A stretch of 37,384 nt of DNA from Pelagophyceae sp. CCMP2097 (GCA_026770575.1 MU657212.1:287610-324993), one strand, 5' to 3'; shown: positions 8,703 through 20,437, counted from the stretch's first letter. The notes: generated by a model not told the origin, from the sequence alone. Program-made: numbers and translations.

Positions 8703-11277
8703 ATGCGGTGTTTCGTCTGGTGCGTCCCCGGGTCGTCCGTGTTCGTCGCGGCCGTTGTGCGTCTCCCCCGATCGATGGCGTCAGACCGTGTCTCTAGGGG
8801 CTCGTCCAAGGAGGGCCAGCTGGGCTTGCCCGGCGGCGCGGCGGCGGCGGCGCCGACGGCGGTGGAGCACGACGGCGAGCAGCTCGTCGGCGTGGCCTGC
8901 GGAGAGGCACACACCCTCTTCCTCACCGAGTTCGGCGAGGTCCTCTCCTGCGGCCGCGCGCGAGAGGGCCAGCTCGGCCGCGAAGGCGGCGGCGGCGCAC
9001 CCGGCAGCGGAAGCGGCCCGCGGCGCGTCGCCGGCGCGCTCGAGGGCGAGGTGGTTGCCGGCATTTCGTGCGGCGCGTTCCACTCGGTCGCGTGCACGGC
9101 GGCCGCGGGCAGAGTCTTCGAGTGGGGCCTCTGCTGCACAACCGCCGCGCGCGGCACCGCGCGCGACGAGGCGGCCCTCGGCGGCGCCGCGCCTGCCGAG
9201 GAGCTGCGGCCGAGGTCCAACGACGCCGTCCTCCGCCGCATCGTAGAGGCCTCGACGGTGCGCTACCTCGTCGGCGACGCGCAGCCCGCGCCGTCCGTCG
9301 GCGACGGCGCGGTGCTGCCGGGACGGTGCTCCGAGGCCGAGCGCGAGGCCATTATGGGCCTCGCGCGCATGGACGTGCACCGCGCGCCCGTGCGGCTGCC
9401 GCGCCTCGCCACGTCGCTGGCGGCGGTGCGCATCGTCGACGTCTCCGCGGGCTACGGCCACAACCTCGCGCGCGGGCAGCACGGCGAGCTCTTCGCCAGC
9501 GGCTACAACGACCGCGGTCAATGCGGCCTCGGCCACCGTGTGAATATGGAGCATTTTGAAAGAGTCAAGGCCTTTGCTGGCCACGTCGTCGAGTGCGCAC
9601 GCGCCGGCGGCCAGCACTCGCTCGTCGTGGCGCGCGCGGCCGCGGCGGACGGCGCGGGTCCGGCGCCGCGGAAGCTCTACGCCTTTGGCCAGGGCGCCCT
9701 GGGTCAACTGGGCCTCGGCCGCAAGGTCTCGGGCCGCCTCTTCCCCGTGGCCGTCGTGTTCTACGAGGGCGGCGCCGCAGTCGACGTCGACGTCGAAACG
9801 TGCTCCGGCGGCGCGCACCACTCCGTCGCGGTGGACGCCGCAGGAGGCTGCTGGTTCTTTGGGCACGCCGAGTATGGCCAACACGGCGCTCTGGGCCATG
9901 CCGACTACGTCGACGCTGCCTACTTTTGCGTTCCGCGCCGAATCGACGTCGCGGGCCTCCGGGCCGTGGCGTGTGGCTCAAATTTTGCTGCCGCCGTCGA
10001 CGCCCAAGGCGCCGTCGTGACCTGGGGCTGGCCCGCGCACGGCGTCCTCGGCCACGGCGTGGGTCACTTTTCCACGGCGCCGGCCGCCGTGGCCGCGCTC
10101 GGCGGCGCGAAGAGCGGCGGCCTCGAGGCCGTGGCCGTGGCCGCGGGCGGCCGGCATGCCGCGGCCATCGTGGCAGACGCGGCGGACTTGTACGCGCAGC
10201 GCTACCTCGGCCTCGTCGACGACGCCTCGGGCGACGTTTTGCTGCGCCTCGAGGGCGGCGGCGCCATGCGGGCGCATGCAGCGTTCCTCGCCGCGAGGTC
10301 GCGCTACTGGCGAGGCCTCCTCCGCGCGGCCGCCGCCGACGCCGCGGCTGACGCGGCGGGCTCGCCTGCGCGGCCGCTCGAGGTGACGCTGCCGCTCGCC
10401 GTCGGCGGTGCTGTGCTGACGCCGCAGATGCTCCGCTCCGTCCTCGTTTTTATTTATGCGGACCGCGTCGAGGCGCCGCCGCACCGCCTTCGCGAACTCG
10501 CCGCCGTCGCCCGAGCCTGGTGCCTGCCGGACTTTGCCGCGCACTGCGACCGCCGAGACTTCTTCGCCGGCGCCGCGGGCGCGCCGGTCGCGCCGCCGGC
10601 GCCGCCGCCGTCTCGCTTCGCCGCCGACTTGGCCGCTTTAGCCGACGGCGCGCCGGGCCCCGGCGCGGACGCCGTCGTCGACGTCGGCGGCATAGCGCAC
10701 CACTTGCACCGCGTCGTTTTGGAGAAGTACGAGTACTTTGCGGCGGCGATGCGCTTCCGCGAACTCCAAAGCGAGCAGTGCGCCGGCGGGGCGCCGCGGC
10801 TGGCGCTCGATTCCGCCGTTTTGCCGGCGGAAGCAAAAAATATTTTGCGCTTCGTCTACGGCGGCCCAGAGGCGCTGCGCGGCAATCAAGCCGCGTCGGC
10901 GACCGGGGGAAAACCAATCTCCGTCACAGGGATGGCGACGTCGCAGGGATGGCAACGAGCGGCATCAGAGGCGAGCGAGCGCACCGCCGCATCGTCGCAA
11001 ACCGTCGCCGCTAGGCGAAGACGACCCGAACGGGCTCATGCGGCTCATCGTCGCCGCAGACCTACTGCACCTGCCGCTCCTCGTCCGAGTCTGCGAGTGC
11101 GCCCTCGTCAAGTGCATCGGCGAGTCCCTTTGCTGCCCAAAGGGACATGGGTCACGCGGCAGCGTAGGCGGCGACGCCGACAACGCTCGCGCAGTACTCG
11201 ACTTTACAGACCACTTCGTGTCAAACTGCTGCCAGCGGCTCCGGCGCGCCGCGAGCGACGTCGCGGCCGCGAGGTGA
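8703..11277 (+). CDS. RCC1-repeat protein with two BTB domains
   Basis: Exons 8703-8719, 8798-10881 and 11015-11277, 787 aa. RCC1 repeats form a beta-propeller; with BTB domains such proteins are usually adaptors for cullin-3 ubiquitin ligases or vesicle regulators. The first splice (78 nt, GTGCGT...CTAG) restores the repeat signature: MRCFVW joins GSSKEGQLG. Further repeats show GVACGEAHTLFLT, ISCGAFHSVACT, VSAGYGHNLA with YNDRGQCGLG, and LYAFGQGALGQLGLG. The first BTB starts near VLLRLEGGGAMRAHAAFLAA and the second near AVVDVGGIAHHLHRVVLEKY. The last intron has no usable GT donor in phase; a GC-AG intron (10882-11014) joins PEALRG to EDDPNGLMRLIVAADLL, which is right for a BTB/BACK helix. 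In the 78-nt case the intron is a multiple of three without stop, so an unspliced reading would look intact. Confidence 0.85.
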
Positions 11278-11460
11278 CGCGCGCCGGGCCTCGCCGTTAA
11301 GTCTGCGAGGTCCGCTCTTTTTGTATGAGGAACAACCCTCCTCTTACGAGGCACCCTCCTCGACGGTTCCGCCAACCGTACTATTCTTTCAACCGGACGA
11401 TTCTTAAAATGTGATTCGCGTCTCCCGTCGCGCGGTGCGTGCCGGGACGGCGTCGGCGCG
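11278..11460. other. convergent intergenic region
   Basis: This 183-bp gap separates the stops of the RCC1-BTB gene (+) and the channel gene (-). It includes an imperfect local duplication (ACAACCCTCCTCTTACGAGG then CACCCTCCTCGACGG, 11330-11365). No gene is seen. Confidence 0.4.
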
Positions 11461-14057
11461 TCAGGCCTCTGCGAGGACGATGAACTGGTCGAGGCTGGAC
11501 CACGTTTTCGGCGTTGCCTTGTCGGGCGGGTTGAGCACGGGCGGCTGGCCGCGGCGCATGTGGCCGAGGACGATTTCTGGGCCGTTCGGCCGCTTGCGCG
11601 CGAGGGCCATGACGTCGCGGAACGAAACGGGCTCGTTTGTGTCGACTAAAAGGTCGCTCGGGCTGCGGAAGTGGAGCTCTGAGCCTTCGCTCTCCATCAA
11701 GATCTTGAGCAGGCGGTTCACGGTGCGGTCCTCGGCGACCATGGCAAGCGTCATGGAGACGACTTCGTTGGAGAGGACAAAGTCAGAGATGCCCGCGTCG
11801 GAGATGAGCTGGCACGTCCGCGAGTCCAGAATCTCCGAGATTACGGCGCACTTGTCCGCCTGCGCCCGCAGCAGCGACCACCCCGGCTGCCCTACGCCGC
11901 GCGGCCGCCCCGGCGAGGCGGCGCCTGGCGACGCGTCGGGCCGAGAAATCCGCTTGCAGTCGGCGGCGCCCGCGCAGTCCTTGCCCAGGACGCGCGCCGC
12001 GGGCGGCGGAGGCGTCGAGGGCGTGAAGACGGCCGAATTCGTGGCGATGCGGCCCCAGCCGCGCACCCAGTCGAGCGCCGCCTCGTCGGCCGGCTCCGAC
12101 TCACTGATTGACCGGCACTTTTCGGGCGGCGCGCCGGCGCCGATGCACGACTGAATGTCGCGGAGCAGGAGGAGGGTCGTGAGGGCCTGCGAGTCCTTTG
12201 ACGTGGCGTCGATTTCATCCGACTCGTCCGCGAGGATGATGATGGAGGTGAGCTTGTGGATGGGCAGCTTCTCCTCCAAGTCGCGCCTGGAGCAGAGGAG
12301 GCCGCACGTGTGAAAAACGTTCAAGTGGGCCAGCGCCGCGGGGCGCTTGCGCATCTCGCGCTGCGAAGCGAGGCGGCCGCGCTGGTCCTCTACGGAAAGC
12401 TCGCAGAAGATGTGCAGCTCCGACCCGGCGGTGACAAAGTCGTCGAGGACCTAATACGACGCCGGATCCCGTCCGCCCCGAGCCTTCGCCGTTGCCGCAC
12501 CTGGATGATGTCGTCCATGTCTCTGCGCCAGCCGCAGAAGAGGACGATCTGCGGCGGCGGCGGCGGCGCGGCCCAGGCCCAGGACCGGAGCGAGGGCGCG
12601 CCGTTGCTTCGCCGCCGCTTGGAAACGACGTCGTTCGCGCGCCTCTGCGCGGAACCGACGGCGTCCGCGTCGACGTCGTGCGAATACGTGTCGTCGTCCT
12701 CGGCGATGACGACGACGCGGTCGTCGGCGCGGATGACGTAGTGGTCAGGCGGGTTGACCACCAGCGCGCCGTCGTCGCCGAAGACGCCAATGGGCACCGC
12801 GTTCTCAAAGGCTAAGGCGGCGTCTCCAAACGTGGAACCGACGAGCGTGGAATGAGAAGCCATGTAAAACTCGTTGCCTTCGAAGCCGAGGAGCGAAGCC
12901 CAGACTTGGGCCAAGCCAGGGTGCCTCGCCGACTGAACCATCATCCGGCCGATCAAGTCGTGCGCCACCACCGTCTCGACGCGCGATCCGCCGACGAGGC
13001 GCACCAACGGCTCGTTGTCCACGTCCTGCATCTCGACGACGACGGTCGACTGCGAATCGCCGTCGCCAGCGTCGGCGGCTATCGTGCCGACGAGGCTGAG
13101 CGTGATGCGCACGGCTCTGGCGTCGGCCTGGTCGGGCCGCAGCGCGTCGTCTGCGAGGACGACGATGGCCCGCGCCGCGCGCGCGGAGACGCGGTCCAGG
13201 TCTGCCTCGATCATGGGCGAGCCCTGGCGGCAGATGATGCGCGTGCCTCGCGCGCGGCCGCCACCGTCGGCGGCGAGGCCGAACTTGAAGAGCTGGGACT
13301 CTTGCGCCTCCTTGGGCAGCTCGGCGAGGATGACCACGACGCCGCCGCCCTCGGACTCGTTGGCCAAAGCGAGTTGCGCCACGACGCCGAAGATCTTGTC
13401 GCTCCAGCCGAGGATGATGGTATGGCCCGCCTCCAGAACGTCGGACCGGCCCTTGCGCAGCTCGTCGACGTACTCTGCGATGGACTCGCCGACGAGGCCC
13501 AGCAACACGGCCATGACGAACATGCCGCCGAGTGAGATCATGACGGCGACGATCCGCGTCAGCGTGCCGCGCCAGCTCAGCGGGTCGAGGCGCGCGGTGG
13601 ACTCTGCAAACGTCCAGGAGATGCCCGAACCCTCGACGGCCTCCCAAAGAGCATCCGTCAGCGTCGCGTCCGAGACGGCGTAGAGCAGGCAGGCTCCCAG
13701 GCCGACTAAAGCGACGACGGAGTATCCCAGCGCCAGCAGCTTTGCATACGGTTGCATGGTGAACCACGAGTCGAGCCGGTACGCCATCCGCCGCCGCCAC
13801 TCCGTCGGCGGCGCGGACCACGACGCCGCGATGCCGGCCAGCGAAACGAGCACGACGAGCAGCGGCGTCACCATGCGCGGCACCACCGCGCCCGCGGCCC
13901 CGGCCGCCGTGGCCGCCGCGGCCGCCGCAGCTGCCGCAGCCGCCGCGGACTCCGACGCCGCCAGCGCCTCGGCGCTCGAGGCCTCGACCAAACCCTGCAC
14001 CAGCGCGCGCAGCGCCTCGAGCTCCGCCGCCACGTTGGAGCACTCGCCGCCGCCCAT
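11461..14057 (-). CDS. CASTOR/POLLUX (DMI1)-type RCK ion channel
   Basis: Two exons, 14057-12501 and 12450-11461, separated by a 50-nt GTGCGG...TTAG intron in phase 0; 848 aa, close to plant CASTOR. Plant relatives are nuclear-envelope cation channels needed for calcium spiking; algal copies are little studied. Visible: a poly-Ala tract (about residues 38-50), membrane helices around RMVTPLLVVLVSLAGIAASW, KLLALGYSVVALVGLGACLL and LTRIVAVMISLGGMFVMAVL, then the RCK region with HTIILGWSDKIFGVVAQLA, RIICRQGSPMIEADL, VRLVGGSRVETVVAHDLIGR and IVLFCGWRRDMDDI. The splice joins this to VLDDFVTAGSELHIF, exactly as in the family, followed by IIILADESDE and CAVISEILDSRTCQLI. The presumed filter segment reads SWTFAESTARLD instead of the plant ADSGNHAD-like filter, so ion selectivity may differ. 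An extra Pro-rich insert lies before CAVISEIL. ATG 14057 is the only in-frame Met near the start. Confidence 0.92.
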
Positions 14058-14681
14058 CGCCGTCGCCGCGCGCGGGCTGCGACCTGACAGCAACAAAAAC
14101 TTAGGCCGACGCGACGAGCGGCGTCACGACCGACGGGAAGAAGCTCACGACGACGAAGATGCTCTGGAAGAACTGGTTCGCGCTTGGGGCCGCTTTAAGC
14201 CGCTGCGACCTGACAGCAACAAAAAAATAGAAAATCGCCGACCCTTCGGACCTCGCATTTCGGACAATTGATTCCAACAGGGACCTTCGACCTTTCAACC
14301 GCTTCGGAACGCAGCGACGAATCGAGAAACCGTGCGAAGCTGGACGGGGCGTGGCGCACTCGTCGTACTGGAGGCCTTTCGTGAACATTGCAGCCGGAAA
14401 AGTCACACGTCACGGCTCTGTCCGTCTCGCTGGCTTCTCCAACGGTACTCGTAATTGAGCCGTTAGAGAACGTGCCACTTTTCCTTTGAATTCGAACAAA
14501 AAGGTAATGGACGAACAAACCTCGCTCCACCCCAGCGCGCGGCGTCACTGCAGTCGCGCGCGCATCGTTCCCGCTGCGCGCTCCGAGAGGAACAACGTTG
14601 GTACGGGCGGCCTCTTTACTAAGGGCCTCGCGTAGCATCGCCACCCCGGCGTTTTGCGCAGCCGTCATCGTCGACACGGTG
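14058..14681. other. intergenic region with duplicated segment and membrane-helix-like fragment
   Basis: Between the channel start and the kinesin stop, both minus strand. A 24-nt direct repeat (14076-14099 and 14202-14225) brackets a minus-strand open stretch. The rest (14226-14681) is less GC-rich and holds no supported exon. Confidence 0.5.
14076..14225. repeat. 24-nt direct repeat bracketing a short open stretch
   Basis: The sequence GCTGCGACCTGACAGCAACA plus AAAA is identical at 14076-14099 and 14202-14225, 126 nt apart. On the minus strand each copy reads as pyrimidine-rich TTTTTGTTGCTGTCAG followed by GTCGC, like a strong 3' splice site. Between them the minus strand encodes ANQFFQSIFVVVSFFPSVV then TPLVASA and a stop (ending at 14101), which resembles a membrane helix. 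This looks like a partial duplication or a decayed last exon; the one copy forms the 5' leader of the channel gene. Confidence 0.6.
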
Positions 14682-17600
14682 TCATCGTTTGCCCGGGGCG
14701 TGCTTGCCGGGCGGCCCCGGGTGCTTGCCCGGCATGCCGGGCGCCTGGTTGGCCTTCTTCGCGCCCTGCTGGCCCGAGGCCTTCATGCGCGCGACCTCGG
14801 ACTGTAGCTGCGCCAGTTGCGACTGCAGCGCCCCCGGCTCGGCGATCTTGACCGTCTTGCACCGCGTGGCGAAGCCGAGCGAGCTCGCCGTCTCGGCGGC
14901 GTTGTAGTCGGCGGGGCTGCAGTTGACGAACATGAGCGTCTTGGCCGAGCCGCCGAGCGAGTCTGATAGGAGCATGGTCAGCGTGTGATTCCGGTAGGGC
15001 ACGTGCTGTTGGCCGTCCGAGAGCGCGGCGATGACGTCGCCGACGGCGGAGAGCGACTTGTTGATGGACGTGGCCTCCTTGAGCTGGTCGCCGACGACGC
15101 CCGACTTTTCCACGCGCTCGCTGCCTGCCAAGTCCACCAAGGTGAGCTTGCCGTTCACGACGTGGCCCGTGCGCCGGTTCGTCGTCCGGAGGACGAGCGA
15201 GATGACGAGGTGCGACCGCGACGACTCGGCGTTCATGGCCGTCGCCGTCGTCTGCCGCTTGGCCAGGCCCGACTCCAGAGCGGCCACCAGGGCCTCTAAA
15301 GAGTCGACGCGCAGCACCACCGCGCCGCCGACGGCGACGAGGCCCGTGCCCGACGTCGGCGCGAGCTTGACGGTCAGAGGCGCCGCCTTGGCGCCGCCGC
15401 GTGGGAGCGGCGCCAGCAGGTCGACCAGCGCGTCGCGATACAACTCGAACAAGCACAAGTCGAGCTCCGTGGTGCACTGCGCGGCCTTCTCATCGAATTT
15501 CCGGAAGATCTCCACGGCGGCGCGCGGGATGACGCCCGCGGAAGCGTCGACGGCCCACGTTTTCGTGTCGACGGACTCGCGCACGCTCTTGGCGCCACCC
15601 ATGGTGTACGTCTTGCCCGACCCCGTCTGCCCATAAGCCAGCACGCAAACGTTGTAGCCGTCGACGCAGGAGAGCACCAAGGACTTGACGTCTGCAAATA
15701 CTTTTTCTTGCGAATTCGAGGCGTCGGCGCCGACGAATGCGCGATCAAAGTCAAAGTTCTGCCGATCTTGGGGCGGCTTGCGGTCCTCGCGCTTCACGAC
15801 CACGCCGCGGTCGCCGGCGCCCTCGCAGCAGACCTTGCAGTCGCGCGCCGTCTCCGAATCTGATAAAGGCCGGATGCGGCAGTAGACGCGGATACGGCCC
15901 TTTAAATCTTCGACTTGATTGTGCAGTGCTTTCCGCCGCCGCACCTCGCGCGACAAGTCCACATCCAGCTGCTCGTTGCGCGCGGCGACGGCGCCAGCCT
16001 CGCGCACGGCAGTCTCCGCGTCCGAAAGTTGCTGCGCACTACGCTCGCGCGCGGCGCGCTCGTCGGCGCACAAAGTCTCCGCGCGTCGCAGCTTCTCTTC
16101 GGCCTCGAGCGCCGCGCGCCGCGCCGCCACAGAAGCCGCCTCGCGCGCGTCGTGCGCCTCCTTCAAACCGGCTTCGGAGGCTTGCTTGAGCTGCGTCGCG
16201 CGCGCCGCCGCCGCCTCGAGCTGGCCGCGCAGGCCCGCCGCCGCCGCCGCGGCGTCGCTTGAAGCGGCTTGTGCGGAGGAAACGAGGCGGTCGTTTTCTC
16301 GGCCGAGCGCATCTTTTTCTGACGCGCCCTTGGACACGGCCGCCTCGAGGTCGGCGACGCGCTTCTCTAGCGATGCCGCGTGGTCGTGCGCGTCTTTCTG
16401 CAGCCGAGACCCGTCAGCGGCGTGGCTCCGAGTCCGCTCCAGCGTCGCGCGCAGCTCGTCGGCCTGCCTCGTCTGAAGCAAAACTTCCTGCTCCAACGCC
16501 CTTAGGCGGACGTCGCCCTCCGAGGCCCGCGCGCGCGAGTCCGCCGCGGCCAGCTCGCCGTCGCGCGCGCCGTCGCGCGCGGCGGCCTCGCGGAGCCGCA
16601 TCGCGGCCCCAGCAGCCTTTTCGTCGTCGAGGGACCGCGTCAGCGCCTTTGTTTCGAACGCCAGCGCCGCCGCCGCCGCGCGCACCTTTTCCAGCTTGGC
16701 CGCCGCCGCGCGCATTTCAGCCTCGTGCGCCGAAACGAGGCGGTCGCGCTCCTCTTTGAATGCCGCCCGCGCGCCTTCCTCCAAAGCGCCGCGCCGCAGC
16801 GTCGCGACGGGAGACACGGGCTCCGGCCGCATCGGCGCTGCCTGCCGCGACGCGAGGCAAGCTTCAGCGGCGGCGCGGAGCACGGCGGCGACGTCTGCGA
16901 AGCCCGCCTCGGCGGCGTAGTCCGCTGGGGCCCAGTCGTACCAGTCGCGCGTTGAAGCGTCCGCCCCGTGCTCCAGCAGCAGCTGGCACAGCCGCGCGTT
17001 GCCCGTGCCGGCCAGGTAGTGCAGCGCCAGGCAGCCTGCGAAAGAGACGTTGCCAAAGGAGCGCCGCAGAAGCGGGGCGCTCACCGTAGTGCTGCTCCGG
17101 GATGTTGACGTTGGCCTCGCGCGAGAGCAGGACTCGGATCATGGGCTCGGAGAAGGCTTCCGAGCCGCAGGCGTAGGAGAGCGCGGTGACGCCGGCCGTC
17201 GACGTGGCGTCGACGTCTGCGCCTCTGGCGAGGAGCATGTCCGCGAGGTCGTCGTGACAGAATTGGGCGCAGACGATGAGCGCCGTCGACCCCGTCGAGT
17301 CGACGGCGGCGCAGTCCTGCGGCGTCATGCCGCCGACCGTCGCGCGCACCAAAGCGTCGACGTTGCCGTCCTGGAGCCGGTAAAAGGGCAGCAGTTCGAA
17401 GAGCGCCGTCATCGCCGCGTTGAGCGCAGACCCGCCCGCCGTGGAACCCGCCTCAAGAGCGAACTCGACCGCCGAGCCGCCGCCCGCCTCAAACGCGTGG
17501 TCGACCGCCGTGCTGCCGTCGGCGTCCACGCTCGACACAGACGCATGGTCGACCGCCTCCGTCCCACAAGACGACCGCGCGTCGACGGGCGCCGGAGCTA

Positions 17601-18372
17601 AGCCCGCCAAAGGAATGGCAATCGTCGGCAGGACCGGCGTCGTCGCGTCGCCTTGTCCGCGGCCGCCGAGGGACGCGTCTTCTCCGCGGCCTCCAGAGGA
17701 CCGTTCGGAGGACCATCGGTCGCCCGCCGGCTCCGGCGTCGCCGGGTCCCCGAGCGCCTTCCGCGGCGTGGGCACGGGGAGGCCCCCGCCGACGAACTCG
17801 GCCGTCTCCGGGACGGGCGCGCCGGCGACGTCGGCTTGCGACTCAAACTCAGAGTCAAAGTCGTCGGCCGCGATGGTGCCAAGCGAGACCCGCGCGGCCG
17901 CGCCGTGCGAGACGTTTCTCTGCACCGGCAGCGGGCTCGCCGCGTGCGGGCTCGTCGCCGCGCCTGGCTGGAGATACCAGTACGGCCCGCGGCCCGCGCC
18001 CGAGCTCACGGGCGACAGCGGCGGCGCCGGCCCGGGGTCGGCCTGGCGCGACGCGCCCGGCTCGCGGAAGCTGCCCGAGGAACCGGCCTCGGGTGCGGGC
18101 ACGGGCACGGGCTCGGGCGTGGGCACGGCGGGTCGTGGCGGCGCGGCCGCCGCGCCGCCGCTCGCCGGCGCGGCTTCGGCGGCCCTACGCGCGGAGCGTG
18201 GGGCGGGCGGCCCGTCGCGGAGCTGGCGCTGCCACCCGTCGGGCGAAACGGCCGGGAGTCGGTACGACGACGCCTCGCAACGCCGCCGCAACGCCGACGC
18301 ACCCGAGGCCTGCGTCAGGATGGACGCGCCCTTTATGGCCGCCTCTGGGCTTATCCTTGCCCGCGCCGGCAT
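14682..18372 (-). CDS. ankyrin-repeat kinesin-14 (C-terminal motor)
   Basis: Exons 18372-17085 and 17035-14682 joined across a 49-nt GTGAGC...CGCAG intron (HYG|CLALHY), about 1213 aa. Kinesin-14 motors move to microtubule minus ends and act in spindles or transport. Order of parts: Pro/Ala-rich disordered N-terminus (to about 310); ankyrin repeats about 320-490 (GSTALIVCAQFCHDDLADML, LLARGADVDATSTAGVTALS, LAGTGNARLCQLLLEHGADA); a long Ala/Glu-rich coiled coil about 505-800; the kinesin-14 neck LHNQVEDLKGRIRVYCRIRP; and the motor with P-loop GQTGSGKTYTM, switch I NAESSRSH, switch II LVDLAGSE and INKSLSAVGDVI. The tail is short and basic (GKHPGPPGKHAPGKR). The start is uncertain: the frame stays open upstream to 18819, but ATG 18372 gives a sensible N-terminus. 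The ankyrin-kinesin-14 combination is uncommon. Confidence 0.9.
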
Positions 18373-18783
18373 ACGCGCCGGCCTTGCCTTGCGCGTTGCC
18401 CATGCGGCGCAACGTTCGAACTCTGACGTCCGGCGGCCGATCAACGGGGGCCAGCGGAGCGGAGATGAAAAAACGGACGTCAAAATCCAACGGACCGAAA
18501 GTGGTACTGCGAACGTTTCGACCCAGAGTCCCTGTTGTTCGCACGAGCGACGCCGCCGACCTCGCGTTGACGGAGGGCCGCGGAGCCGCCACAAGACCAT
18601 GGAAATTCTTTTGGAAAGGGAACTGAGAACGACGCTGAAGAGGTGGGAGGTCAGGCGGCGACGAAGCCACGACCGCCGCGGCCGCTCGGCCGCTCGGTAA
18701 CGGCGGTTAACGGTTAACGTTCTGGTTACGGCGAAAATTCCTTTCCCCGGGCTTCGCTGAACTGCGAAGAGCTCGTGGATCAA
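18373..18783. promoter_or_regulatory. divergent intergenic region, kinesin / zinc-knuckle protein
   Basis: A 411-bp region between divergent starts. It contains a run of TAACGG/GGTTAACG repeats near 18700-18728 (GGTAACGGCGGTTAACGGTTAACG), which is a candidate regulatory cluster. The minus strand stays open through much of it, so an upstream kinesin exon cannot be excluded. Confidence 0.4.
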
Positions 18784-20437
18784 ATGAGGGTCGAGGCGCA
18801 GTGCAACACGCCTAGCCATCGACCGCTGAAGACGTGGCGAACACCGCGTCTCTTCTCCCCGGGGAACCTGCCTCCTCCGCCGTGGACGTGGACGACGGGT
18901 GGGATCAAAATCGAAGAATGAAGAAAAGTGTCACCATGTTTCGCAAACTCGCTCCCCAGGCACCGCCGCAACTTCTCGGCCCCGACGGGCGGCGGCGGCG
19001 GGTTCGCCGTGCCCGACTTCGACATCCCGGTGGAAATTGAGAGCGGCGACTGGGTCAACAAGAACGATGAGGAGTTACTGGATCTGTTCCCGCCCGGCAA
19101 AGGAATGTGAGTATTTTTTTTAACTGGCGCGGCTGGTCCAGAATGTCGACGACGAATCTAGGACGTTTGAGGACATTGACGACATTGATCTGAACGGCTG
19201 CGGGGAGTTCAACTCTCCATCGCGCAAATTCACGTAAGGCGTTCGACGGGCCGCGTCGACTCTGCGACGTGGCGATTCTTCGTCCCCATCGCAGGCGCGA
19301 GAGGTCGCGCGACGAGAACAGCAGACCCTCGTCGGCGGTGTTGTTCAACGGCGGCCGCATCACCGTTTCAAGTTTTGCCCTCGAGTACGTGGAGCGAAGC
19401 TTGTCCTCCCGTGGAACGTCGGGAATGGCGCCCCTTCGAGCCGAGGTTCATCTCTTCGCGGGAAAAGTCGATGGCTCTCCGCCGTCGCCGATGGATGGCG
19501 CGCCTAGGCTGGAAAGGTCTCGCGAGCTGGTCCGGTCGAACTCGAACTCGTCGACGGTGGGCGAGATGGTCGTCACGACGACGGTACGATTTTTGACCGC
19601 GCCCCGCGGCGTTGCTTCGTCGGTATCCTTGCGCGCCGCTCGAGGTCGCGCCGCGCAGGCGTCAAGTCGACAAGCGCACGAGGCGCGGGAAGCGCGCAAG
19701 GGCCACCGGCGATCGGCGTCGGAGCCTTTTACGACGTGGGCGCTCGCCGACGACGGCTTCGACTTCCGCGCGTTCGACGACTCGCCGGCGCTGTTCGCCA
19801 CCGCCGCCGGCGCGGCCAAGAGCGCGCCCGTCGCCGCGCCGCCGCAGACGCCCAAGCGGGAGTTTACCCTGCCGCCGCCGATACCGGCCCCGTGCGACAT
19901 GACCTCGCTGCTGGCGTTCATCCCCATGCTGTCTCCGACGTCGACGTCGACGCCGTTCCCGCCGACGCCGGTGGCTCCGCCGCCCGGCCCGCTGCAGCAG
20001 ATGCCGCCCGTGCGCGCGCGCGAGCGGACGCCGAGCCCGCCGCCCGCCGCGTCGGTGCCTTCGCCGCCCGACGCGGACGACGACGCGATGGACGAGGACG
20101 AGGACTACGAGGAGCCGGCGCAGGAGGGCCGGCCGACGCGCCTGACGAAGCGGCAGACGGCGGACCTCAAGCGTCACAACTCCAACACCAAGCTTTACAA
20201 GTGCTCGCGCTGCGGCCAGATCAAGGCGAACCACATCTGCCCGCTCGTCGTCCACAACATGGTGCGCCGCGCGGGCGCGCGGGCCGCGGGCCCCGCCCGA
20301 TTCCGCGCCGCGACGCCGCGCCGTAGGTGGCAGTGGGCGTACAAGCCGACGCCATGATCCCGGCCAGCCTCAGAGGCGAGCACACCATCTCCGTGAGCGT
20401 CGGCCGCGGCAGCATCCTCGACGTCTTGGACGCATGA
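18784..20437 (+). CDS. proline-rich protein with C-terminal zinc-knuckle-like motif
   Basis: Exons 18784-18833, 18960-19106, 19162-19233, 19295-20261 and 20327-20437; 448 aa. All five joins keep phase (introns 126, 55, 61 and 65 nt). Visible: FAVPDFDIPVEIES and DWVNKNDEELLDLFPPGKGM then TFEDIDDIDLNGCGEF near the N-terminus; Ser/Arg-rich middle; a long Pro-rich stretch; an acidic patch (DADDDAMDEDEDYEE); a basic segment (RLTKRQTADLKRH); then YKCSRCGQIKANHICP, a CxxC...HxC zinc-binding pattern seen in several stramenopile DNA/RNA-associated proteins. The C-terminus after the last splice is VAVGVQADAMIPASLRGE and ends SILDVLDA. Nuclear or RNA-related role is inference; I do not recognise a named family. 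The first exon is the weakest point; an additional intron inside exon 4 around 19580-19660 is possible. Confidence 0.6.

Noticed and set aside
18373..18819. Upstream extension of the kinesin frame, and an alternative start MGNAQGK at 18403
   Set aside because: The extension has no ATG-supported sensible sequence and overlaps the divergent promoter; the MGNAQGK frame cannot be joined to the kinesin frame by a plausible intron of matching phase.
18834..19040. Alternative first exon for the zinc-knuckle gene starting at GTG 18834
   Set aside because: It has no ATG before an upstream stop; the 126-nt intron from ATG 18784 gives a full start in the right phase.
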